NCBI GenBank assembly: GCA_023436825.1
Contig: JAEZHS010000482.1
Location: 1-5,322 of the forward strand
Length of the DNA: 5,322 nucleotides
Direction of reading: 5' to 3'
DNA from: Pseudomonadota bacterium
Lineage (GTDB): Bacteria; Pseudomonadota; Alphaproteobacteria; Reyranellales; Reyranellaceae
Below are positions 1-5,322 of this stretch, piece after piece. The translations under genes were made by a program, and so were the position numbers. The stretch's first letter is position 1, and each line of letters begins with the position of its first letter. Below the pieces are notes generated by a model that worked only from the letters and a program-made list of their open reading frames with translations, made no database searches and had not been told where the DNA came from.

Positions 1-1
1 G

Positions 2-1231
2 CCCGAGCGCTATCGCAGCGGCATCGCCGAGTTCGACCGCGTCTGCGGCGGCGGTCTGGTGGTAGGCTCGGCGCTGCTGATCGGCGGCGATCCCGGCATC
101 GGCAAGTCGACGCTGCTGCTGCAGGTCGCAGCGGCGCTGGCGCGCCAGCATACGGCCTGCGCCTACATCTCGGGCGAGGAGGCGCTCGACCAGGTGCGGC
201 TGCGCGGCGAGCGCCTGGGCCTGGGCGACGCGCCGGTGCAGCTCACCGCCGCCACCTCGGTGCGCGACATCGTGGCGACCTTGGAGCGGCCCGATGCGCC
301 CCGCGTGGCGGTGATCGATTCCATCCAGACCATGTGGCTCGACACGATCGACAGCACGCCGGGCACGGTGAGCCAGGTGCGCGCCTCGGCCCAGGCGCTG
401 GTCGAGCTCGCCAAGCGGCGCGGCATCGCCGTTCTGCTGGTCGGCCACGTTACCAAGGATGGTGCCATCGCCGGGCCCCGCGTGCTCGAGCACATGGTCG
501 ACACGGTGCTCTATTTCGAGGGCGAGCGCGGCCACCACTTTCGCAACCTGCGCACCGTGAAGAACCGCTTCGGGCCGACCGACGAGATCGGCGTGTTCGA
601 GATGTCCGACCGCGGCCTGTCGGACGTCGCCAATCCGTCGGCGCTGTTCCTGGGCGAGCGGCGCGGCCATGTCTCCGGCACCTGCGTGTTCGCCGGCATC
701 GAGGGCACGCGGCCGGTGCTGACCGAGATCCAGGCGCTGGTGGCACCCTCCTCCTTCGCCACGCCGCGCCACGCCGTGGTCGGCTGCGATTCGAATCGGC
801 TGGCGATGGTGCTGGCCGTGCTGGAAGCGCGCTGTGGCGTCGCCGTCGGCGCCAACGACGTCTATCTCAACGTCGCGGGCGGCTTGCGCATCGGCGAGCC
901 TGCCGCCGACCTCGCCGTCGCTGCAGCCGTGGTGTCATCGCTGGCCGACGAGCCCGTGCCGACCGACATGGTGGTGTTCGGCGAGATCGGGCTCGGCGGT
1001 GAAGTGCGTCCCGTTGGCCAGCGCGAGGCGCGCCTGCGCGAAGCGGCCAAGCTCGGCTTCCGCAGCGCGTTGGTGCCGCGCGGACGCGCCGGAACGGGCC
1101 CGGCGCAGCGCGCGGAGGGCATCGCCATTGACGAAATCGAACATCTATCGGACCTTGTGGCGCGTTTTCAGCCGGCCGACAGACCCATGAAACGGTCGCG
1201 CCGTGAGAGCCCCCAGAATCGTGGATCGTGA
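2..1231 (+). CDS. radA: DNA repair protein RadA (Sms), 5'-truncated by window edge
   Basis: RadA is a RecA-like ATPase that drives branch migration during homologous recombination and repair. The reading frame is open from position 2, so 409 residues are visible. The GTG at 59 is an internal valine codon, not the start. Visible motifs, in fragment numbering, are Walker A GGDPGIGKST (28-37), Walker B around VAVIDSIQ (Asp106), the loop VGHVTKDG (147-154) and the RadA signature KNRFG (187-191). From about residue 245 the Lon-protease-like domain follows, including GGLRIGEPAADLAVAAA; in this family that domain is a ring-forming scaffold and not a protease. The N-terminal C4 zinc finger and linker, roughly 60-75 residues by family comparison, lie upstream of the window. 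The protein ends in a short basic tail rich in Arg and Ser. cvpA starts 39 nt downstream on the same strand. Family assignment is very secure. Confidence 0.97.
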   Translation, partial: PERYRSGIAEFDRVCGGGLVVGSALLIGGDPGIGKSTLLLQVAAALARQHTACAYISGEEALDQVRLRGERLGLGDAPVQLTAATSVRDIVATLERPDAPRVAVIDSIQTMWLDTIDSTPGTVSQVRASAQALVELAKRRGIAVLLVGHVTKDGAIAGPRVLEHMVDTVLYFEGERGHHFRNLRTVKNRFGPTDEIGVFEMSDRGLSDVANPSALFLGERRGHVSGTCVFAGIEGTRPVLTEIQALVAPSSFATPRHAVVGCDSNRLAMVLAVLEARCGVAVGANDVYLNVAGGLRIGEPAADLAVAAAVVSSLADEPVPTDMVVFGEIGLGGEVRPVGQREARLREAAKLGFRSALVPRGRAGTGPAQRAEGIAIDEIEHLSDLVARFQPADRPMKRSRRESPQNRGS

Positions 1232-1270
1232 TCGTGGGCGAGATATAGACAAGAGGGCGTTTGAGGGGCG

Positions 1271-1909
1271 ATGGACAAGCTGGGAATCACTATTTTCGAC
1301 GTGGCGATCATCGCCGTTGCCTGCTTCGGCGCCCTGCTCGGCGCCTCGGCGGGCTTCGCGCACGCCGTACTGTTCATCGGCTCATGGATCGCCGCCGGCT
1401 GGGTAGCGTGGAAATACGCCAAGGTGATCCAGCCCGAGGTCGAGCAGCTGGTCGGCAGCACCGAGCTCGCCTACTTCCTCGCCATGCTGGCGGTGTTCGT
1501 GGCCGCGCTGATCGTGCTGGTCATGCTGACCAATGCGCTGTCGCGCTCGGTGCGGGCGAGCCCGCTCGCCAAGCCCGACCGCATCCTGGGCGCCGGTTTC
1601 GGCGTGCTCTGCGCCTGGGTCGCGGTGGGCACCGCCTTCCTGTTCTACGGCTATCTCGGCCCGCGCGCCCTGCCGCCGGCCGTCGAGGGCGGCGCCACCT
1701 TCCCGATGATCAAGGAAATGGCCAATTTCGTCGAACCGTACCTGCCGCCGGGCTTCCGCACCCGCCTGCAGGGCCGCGGCGGCGATACCGGGCCGGTTTC
1801 CGTGCCTTCACCGGCGGCGCCCGCGACTCCTGCGGCGCCGGCCGATCCGGCAGTGCCGGCGGCTCCGTCCACCGACGAGCCCAAGCCTGAGAACAAACCG
1901 CCGCAGTGA
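1271..1909 (+). CDS. cvpA: CvpA family inner-membrane protein
   Basis: This 212-residue protein belongs to the CvpA family (colicin V production), small inner-membrane proteins whose molecular role is still poorly defined; they have been linked to envelope stress and bile resistance in enterobacteria. Four hydrophobic segments are visible, at about residues 7-26, 31-49, 66-88 and 106-128. The family-typical motif KPDRILGAGFG sits at 101-111, just before the last helix. After about residue 170 there is a low-complexity tail rich in Ala and Pro (177-206), ending with charged and Pro residues. The ATG at 1271 fits the family N-terminus. Purine-rich stretches at 1251-1257 (AAGAGGG) and 1263-1268 (GAGGGG) lie upstream, but at 13 and 2 nt neither has ideal spacing. 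It sits between radA and purF, 10 nt before the purF ATG. The cvpA-purF pairing is widely conserved and supports the call, but it does not prove a role in purine synthesis. Confidence 0.93.
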   Translation: MDKLGITIFDVAIIAVACFGALLGASAGFAHAVLFIGSWIAAGWVAWKYAKVIQPEVEQLVGSTELAYFLAMLAVFVAALIVLVMLTNALSRSVRASPLAKPDRILGAGFGVLCAWVAVGTAFLFYGYLGPRALPPAVEGGATFPMIKEMANFVEPYLPPGFRTRLQGRGGDTGPVSVPSPAAPATPAAPADPAVPAAPSTDEPKPENKPPQ

Positions 1910-1919
1910 GTTATCCTTG

Positions 1920-3416
1920 ATGGCGCGGCGGTCGGTCCCCAGTTATAACCCCGCCGTGTCCAGTGCCCCCAAACGCCTCGACCATGACCTCGATAAGTTT
2001 CACGAGGAGTGTGCGTTGTTCGGCATCTACGGCACTTCGGATGCCGCTGCCCACACCGCACTGGGCCTGCATGCCCTCCAGCATCGCGGCCAGGAAGCCT
2101 CGGGCATCGTCACTTTCGATGGTCGACATTTCCACAATCACCGCGCGGCCGGCCTTGTCGGCGATATTTTCGGTGAGCAGTCGGTCATCGCCAAGCTGAA
2201 GGGCTATTCGGCGATCGGCCATAACCGCTACGCCACCACCGGCGGCTCGTCGGACCGCAACATCCAGCCGATCTTCGCCGATTTCGACTTCGGCGGCCTG
2301 GCGCTGGCCCATAACGGCAATCTCACCAACGCCTACCTGCTGCGCAAGGAGCTGGTACGGATCGGCTGCCTGTTCCAGTCGACCACCGACACCGAGGTCA
2401 TCAACCACCTGATCGCGCGCTCCAACTACTCGACCGTGGTCGATCGCGTGATCGACGCGCTGGGCCGAGTAAAAGGTGCCTACTCCCTACTGCTGCTCAC
2501 CAACGAAGCGCTGCTGGGCGTGCGCGATCCGTTGGGCGTGCGGCCGCTGGTCGTCGGCCGGCTCGAGGATGCCTGGATCCTCACCTCCGAGAGCTGCGCC
2601 CTCGACATCATCGGCGCGCGCTTCGTGCGCGACGTCGAGCCGGGCGAGATCGTGATCGTTGACGGCAGTGGCCTGCGCTCGATCAAGCCGTTCACGAAAG
2701 AGAAGCGCCGCTTCTGCGTGTTCGAGCACATTTACTTCGCCCGTCCCGATTCCAGGGTCGAAGGCATCGGCGTCTACGATGCCCGCAAGCGCATCGGCAT
2801 GCAGCTTGCCACGGAGAGCCCGGTGCCGGCCGACGTGGTCGTGCCGGTGCCCGATTCGGGTGTGCCGGCGGCGATCGGCTATGCCGCCCAGTCCGGCCTG
2901 CCCTTCGAGCTCGGCATCATCCGCAACCACTACGTCGGCCGCACCTTCATCGAGCCGGCCGACCACATCCGCCATCTCGGCGTACGCCTGAAGCACAACG
3001 CCAACCGCGCCCATATCGAGGGCAAGCGCGTCATCCTGGTCGACGATTCCATCGTACGAGGCACGACCTCGATGAAGATCGTCGAGATGGTGCGCAATGC
3101 CGGCGCCCGCGAGGTGCACATGCGCATCGCCGCCCCGCCGACCACCGATCCCTGCTTCTACGGCATCGATACGCCCGAGCGCGACAAGCTCCTGGCCTCG
3201 CGCTACGACGTCGCGGGAATGGCCAAGTTCATCGGCGTCGATTCGCTCGCCTTCCTGTCGATCGACGGCCTCTACAAGGCGATGGGCCTGCCGGGCCGCG
3301 ATCCGAACAATCCGACCTTTTGCGACGCCTGCTTCACCGGCGATTATCCGATCTCGCTCGACGACGTGACGGGCGTCGAAGATCGTCAACTCTCGCTGCT
3401 CGTCGAATCGGCCTGA
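1920..3416 (+). CDS. purF: Amidophosphoribosyltransferase (glutamine PRPP amidotransferase)
   Basis: PurF converts PRPP and glutamine to 5-phosphoribosylamine, glutamate and pyrophosphate, the first committed step of purine synthesis, in the cytoplasm. From ATG 1920 it has 498 residues. An N-terminal Ntn-type glutaminase domain starts at Cys31 (in HEECALFGIYG), the expected nucleophile after propeptide removal. Arg103 in GHNRYATTG, AHNGN at 130-134 and Asp157 follow. The phosphoribosyltransferase domain carries the PRPP loop VILVDDSIVRGTT (371-383). Cys266, Cys412, Cys468 and Cys471 become 236, 382, 438 and 441 when counted from Cys31; this matches the four [4Fe-4S] ligands of Bacillus subtilis PurF (236, 382, 437, 440), so a cluster-containing enzyme is inferred. 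The start is uncertain: a TTG at 1917 and a GTG at 1956 are also in frame, and no strong ribosome site is seen. The gene lies 10 nt after cvpA and 10 nt before the SDR gene. Confidence 0.97.
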   Translation: MARRSVPSYNPAVSSAPKRLDHDLDKFHEECALFGIYGTSDAAAHTALGLHALQHRGQEASGIVTFDGRHFHNHRAAGLVGDIFGEQSVIAKLKGYSAIGHNRYATTGGSSDRNIQPIFADFDFGGLALAHNGNLTNAYLLRKELVRIGCLFQSTTDTEVINHLIARSNYSTVVDRVIDALGRVKGAYSLLLLTNEALLGVRDPLGVRPLVVGRLEDAWILTSESCALDIIGARFVRDVEPGEIVIVDGSGLRSIKPFTKEKRRFCVFEHIYFARPDSRVEGIGVYDARKRIGMQLATESPVPADVVVPVPDSGVPAAIGYAAQSGLPFELGIIRNHYVGRTFIEPADHIRHLGVRLKHNANRAHIEGKRVILVDDSIVRGTTSMKIVEMVRNAGAREVHMRIAAPPTTDPCFYGIDTPERDKLLASRYDVAGMAKFIGVDSLAFLSIDGLYKAMGLPGRDPNNPTFCDACFTGDYPISLDDVTGVEDRQLSLLVESA

Positions 3417-3418
3417 GG
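3415..3418 (+). promoter_or_regulatory. Shine-Dalgarno site overlapping the purF stop codon
   Basis: GAGG shares two bases with the TGA stop of purF (3414-3416) and lies 8 nt before the GTG at 3427. This spacing is good and decides the GTG start of the SDR gene. The overlap suggests that ribosomes finishing purF may help start SDR translation (translational coupling), which is inference. Confidence 0.65.
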
Positions 3419-3426
3419 CGTTTTTC

Positions 3427-4161
3427 GTGACTGCGGCTTCTCCCGGTCGTCTGGCCGGCCGTCTGGCGCTGGTCACCGGCGCCTCGCGCGGCCTGGGTGC
3501 AGCGGCAGCCCTCGCCTTCGCCCGCGAGGGCGCCCATTGCGTGCTGGTCGCGCGCACCGTGGGCGGGCTGGAAGAGATCGACGACAGGATCAAGGCCTTG
3601 GGCGGCTCGGCGACGCTGGTGCCGCTCGACGTCACCGACGGCCCGGGTATCGACCGCCTGGGGGCCGCCCTCTACGAGCGCTTCGGCCGACTCGACGTGC
3701 TTCTGGGCAATGCCGGCATCCTGGGCGTCCTCTCGCCGATCGGCCACATCGATCCCGCCGTGTTCGAGCAGGTAATGGCGGTGAACGTGACGGCCAACTG
3801 GCGGCTGATCCGGTCGGTCGATCCGCTGCTGCGCCGTTCCGACGCCGGGCGCGCGATCTTCGTGACCTCGGGCGTCGCCCGCAGGACCGTGCCCTATTGG
3901 AGCGCCTATGCGGCGAGCAAGGCCGCCCTCGACGTGCTGGCCGCGACCTACGCCGCCGAGGTCGCGCACACCGCCGTGCGCGTCAATCTCTACAATCCCG
4001 GCCCGATGCGCACGACCATGCGCGCCCAGGCCTTCCCCGGCGAGCCGGTCAAGCAGCAGGTCCCACCCGAGGCGCATGCCGAAGGCCTGATCCGCCTGGC
4101 GCTGCCGTCATGCACCCTGAACGGCCAGTGGATTGCCGGCGACGAGGCGCTGTCGGCGTAG
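3427..4161 (+). CDS. Classical SDR family NAD(P)-dependent oxidoreductase
   Basis: This 244-residue protein is a classical short-chain dehydrogenase/reductase of normal length. The Rossmann-fold cofactor motif TGASRGLG is at 17-24, LDVTD at 67-71 and the structural NAG motif at 95-97. The catalytic tetrad is complete: Asn120, Ser148, Tyr161 and Lys165 (YAASK). A PGPMRT motif at 191-196 follows the core. Arg21 in the glycine motif and Arg43 after the second strand are typical of enzymes that prefer NADP(H); that preference is inferred. No signal peptide or membrane segment is seen, so it should be cytoplasmic. The start is GTG, supported by a GAGG site overlapping the purF stop and 8 nt upstream. 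The gene ends with two in-frame stops (TAG TAG, 4159-4164). It resembles the YciK-like group, but the substrate cannot be read from the sequence. Its place after purF suggests co-transcription and does not show a purine role. Confidence 0.93.
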   Translation: MTAASPGRLAGRLALVTGASRGLGAAAALAFAREGAHCVLVARTVGGLEEIDDRIKALGGSATLVPLDVTDGPGIDRLGAALYERFGRLDVLLGNAGILGVLSPIGHIDPAVFEQVMAVNVTANWRLIRSVDPLLRRSDAGRAIFVTSGVARRTVPYWSAYAASKAALDVLAATYAAEVAHTAVRVNLYNPGPMRTTMRAQAFPGEPVKQQVPPEAHAEGLIRLALPSCTLNGQWIAGDEALSA

Positions 4162-4249
4162 TAGCTCGTCACGGAGTTTTTGACAGGTCGGAGCCGAGCC
4201 ACCGTGAGGAATCGCAGGTTCCGCAGCCGGATGAGTGGTGCTGGCACCG

Positions 4250-4272
4250 ATGCTCGACCAAGAGCATTTTTT
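4250..4272 (+). terminator. Intrinsic (rho-independent) terminator of the radA-cvpA-purF-SDR unit
   Basis: The stem ATGCTC (4250-4255) pairs perfectly with GAGCAT (4262-4267) around a 6-nt loop GACCAA. Six T residues run from 4267 to 4272; the first is the last stem base. It lies about 90 nt after the SDR stop, in the right orientation to end the plus-strand operon. The stem is short and not GC-rich, so termination may be partial, but the T tract stands out in this GC-rich window. Read on the minus strand the hairpin is not followed by T residues, so it should not serve der. Confidence 0.72.
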
Positions 4273-4304
4273 GGCGCTTTATGGTCCGCCCAAAAGAACC
4301 GAGG

Positions 4305-4333
4305 TTGACTCGAAAGAAAACTGTAGTTATATT
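4305..4333 (+). promoter_or_regulatory. Near-consensus sigma70-type promoter with no known gene downstream
   Basis: The -35 box TTGACT (4305-4310) and the -10 box TATATT (4328-4333) each differ from consensus at one position and are separated by exactly 17 nt. They lie in an AT-rich patch (about 4261-4335) just after the operon terminator, in an otherwise GC-rich region. The expected start of transcription is about 4339-4341. Transcription would go right, towards and then antisense to the 3' end of der. No recognised gene begins behind it. The match is strong by eye; activity is inference. Confidence 0.6.
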
Positions 4334-4440
4334 AACGCCGCGCGCGCCTCCCGGCGGCTCTGCTCTATGCATCGATCATCCGATACCATCGCGCCCGGCG
4401 GCGGCCCTGCCGGGTCCCAGTTTTCCGTCGTCCCGAGCGA

Positions 4441-4459
4441 CGCCGCCCGAAGGGCGGCG
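4441..4459. repeat. Perfect 8-bp GC inverted repeat with a 3-nt loop
   Basis: CGCCGCCC (4441-4448) and GGGCGGCG (4452-4459) are perfect complements around GAA (TTC on the other strand). No T tract follows on either strand, so it is not a standard intrinsic terminator. It lies about 80 nt past the der stop on the der transcript and about 100 nt into the predicted plus-strand transcript. It could be an RNA stem of either, or a REP-like palindrome. Whether it repeats elsewhere in the genome cannot be judged here. Confidence 0.55.
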
Positions 4460-4480
4460 GCACCACGCGAAATGCCGTTT

Positions 4481-4501
4481 CTGTCGCGTTTCAGGCGACA
4501 G
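4481..4501. repeat. Perfect 7-bp inverted repeat with a 7-nt loop
   Basis: CTGTCGC (4481-4487) pairs with GCGACAG (4495-4501) around the loop GTTTCAG. It lies about 40 nt past the der stop, so it could form a stem in the der 3' untranslated region and stabilise or help end that transcript, but no T tract follows on the minus strand. It could equally be a stem of the predicted plus-strand transcript. Confidence 0.5.
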
Positions 4502-4541
4502 CTTCCGGCCGCCGCCACAACCGGACTACCCAGAGTCGCGA

Positions 4542-5321
4542 TCAACGCTTGGCGGCGCGTCCCGAGTAGGGATTCTTCGGCTTGCGCATGGTGAGCCGGA
4601 TCGGCACGCCCGGCAGGCCGAAATCGTCGCGCAGCCGGTTCATCAGAAAGCGCAGATAGTCGTCGCCCAGTTCCTCGGGCTGGCTGACCTGCAGCACGAA
4701 GGTCGGCGGCCGCCGCTTGATCTGGGTCATGAAGCGCAGCCGAATGCGTCGGCCCTTGGCCAGCGGCGGCGGATGCAGGGTCTCCATCTCGCGCAGCCAG
4801 CGATTGAGCTTGGGCGTCGGCACGCGCTTGTTCCAGACGTCGTAGGTCGCGAATACCGCGGGCATCAGCTTGTCGATGCCGCGGCCGCTGAGCGCCGACA
4901 GGCCGACGATCGGCAGGTCCTTGACCTGGGCGAACGAAGCCTCCAGCCGGTCGGTGAGCCTGCGCCACGCCTTGGTGGCGGTGGAGCGGTCGTCGGCCAG
5001 AAGGTCGGTCTTGTTGACCGCGACCACCAGGGCGCGGCCCTCCTCGATCACCCAGCCCGCCACCGCGAGATCCTGCTTCTCGGCCATGTTGGTGGCGTCG
5101 AGCAAGACGACGGCGACGTCGGCCAGGCGGATGGCGTCCAGCGTGTCGGCGACGGAGGCCGCCTCCAGCTTGGCCTCGATGCGGCTTCTCCGCCGCATGC
5201 CCGCGGTGTCGACGAGGCGCACCGGCCGGCCCTTCCACTGCCATTCGACGCGGATGGCGTCGCGCGTGATGCCGGCCTCGGGGCCGGTCAACACGCGCTC
5301 CTCGCCAATCAGGCGGTTGAG
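4542..5321 (-). CDS. der: Ribosome-assembly GTPase Der (EngA), C-terminal part, truncated by window edge
   Basis: Der is a double-GTPase needed for maturation of the 50S ribosomal subunit. The minus-strand frame is open to the right edge, giving 259 visible residues; the GTG at 5292-5294 is an internal valine. The fragment starts at LNRLIGEERVLTGPEAGITRD, which in this family directly follows the P-loop of the second GTPase domain, so the first domain and that P-loop lie outside the window. In fragment numbering, the G2 Thr is residue 19, G3 DTAG is 38-41, G4 NKTD is 103-106 and G5 SALSG is 142-146. The KH-like RNA-binding domain covers about 165-259 and ends in the family-typical GVPIRLTMRKPKNPYSG plus a short basic tail. 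The stop is TGA (complement of 4542-4544). The gene converges with the purF operon. No clear intrinsic terminator was found after it; two hairpins lie in its 3' flank. Confidence 0.97.
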   Translation of the reverse strand, partial: LNRLIGEERVLTGPEAGITRDAIRVEWQWKGRPVRLVDTAGMRRRSRIEAKLEAASVADTLDAIRLADVAVVLLDATNMAEKQDLAVAGWVIEEGRALVVAVNKTDLLADDRSTATKAWRRLTDRLEASFAQVKDLPIVGLSALSGRGIDKLMPAVFATYDVWNKRVPTPKLNRWLREMETLHPPPLAKGRRIRLRFMTQIKRRPPTFVLQVSQPEELGDDYLRFLMNRLRDDFGLPGVPIRLTMRKPKNPYSGRAAKR

Positions 5322-5322
5322 C

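Larger units (their letters stand above)
4162..4541. other. 380-nt intergenic region between the SDR gene and der
   Basis: No recognised protein or known RNA family is seen here. From left to right it holds the second SDR stop (4162-4164), about 85 nt of plain sequence, the operon terminator (4250-4272), an AT-rich patch with a rightward promoter (4305-4333), and about 200 nt of GC-rich, hairpin-forming sequence up to the der stop. The hairpins include CCCGGC (4394-4399) with GCCGGG (4409-4414), plus the two listed separately. A plus-strand frame opens at ATG 4367 and runs 75 codons to a stop at 4592-4594, crossing into der, with no clear ribosome site. The stretch 4340-4541 is best treated as a candidate small RNA or untranslated transcript; no clear terminator for such an RNA was found. 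Confidence 0.6.

Noticed and set aside
1128..1160. TTGACG inside the radA 3' end as an internal promoter for cvpA-purF
   Set aside because: No -10 box with proper spacing follows, and the sequence is explained by radA coding.
1232..1270. radA-cvpA gap as a purine-responsive regulatory site or riboswitch
   Set aside because: 39 nt is too short for a purine riboswitch, and no operator-like palindrome is visible.
2487..3635. 382-codon minus-strand frame opposite purF and the SDR gene
   Set aside because: It is an antisense shadow of purF, with no recognisable domain, produced by high GC at third codon positions.
4172..4181. T run GTTTTTG as a terminator right after the SDR stop
   Set aside because: The preceding CTC/GAG pairing is only 3 bp. 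The hairpin at 4250-4272 is far better.
4180..4208. Perfect TTGACA -35 box (4180-4185) just after the SDR stop
   Set aside because: No acceptable -10 box lies 16-18 nt downstream (CGTGAG at the 17-nt position), so it is probably a chance match.
4169..4372. 67-codon minus-strand frame starting at 4372
   Set aside because: It runs back through the strong promoter and the terminator, has no good ribosome site and no recognisable domain.
4327..5244. Long minus-strand frame of 305 codons
   Set aside because: It lies in a different frame over der and extends into the intergenic region. Its Arg/Gly/Ala-rich composition is typical of a GC-rich shadow frame; der itself is clear.

Overview
The window is GC-rich and its protein families and gene order (radA, cvpA, purF, then a short-chain dehydrogenase) fit a chromosomal housekeeping region of an alphaproteobacterium, possibly Rhodospirillales or a relative. 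The genus cannot be set from this sequence alone. No mobile element, CRISPR array, tRNA, rRNA or prophage sequence was seen.

Layout: positions 2-4161 hold four co-directional plus-strand genes: radA (5' end cut off by the window), cvpA, purF and an SDR oxidoreductase. The gaps are 39, 10 and 10 nt, which suggests one transcription unit. The SDR ends in tandem stops (TAG TAG), and about 90 nt later there is a good intrinsic terminator (4250-4272). On the minus strand, from the right edge to 4542, lies the C-terminal part of der (EngA), convergent with the operon. Its P-loop lies just outside the window.

Function: RadA handles branch migration in recombinational repair. CvpA is a small inner-membrane protein. 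PurF makes phosphoribosylamine, the first committed step of purine synthesis; it has an autoprocessed N-terminal cysteine and all four cysteines of the Bacillus-type [4Fe-4S] form. The SDR has a complete catalytic tetrad but an unknown substrate. Der is a ribosome-assembly GTPase. These genes are linked by position and do not form a single pathway.

The one part not explained by known genes is the 380-nt interval 4162-4541. After the terminator it holds a near-consensus sigma70-type promoter (TTGACT, 17 nt, TATATT; 4305-4333) pointing right, with no recognisable gene behind it. About 200 nt of hairpin-rich sequence follow before the transcript would run antisense into the 3' end of der. This could be a small RNA, a short peptide gene or an antisense transcript of der. 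It is the only candidate for something undescribed here, and it is a modest one.
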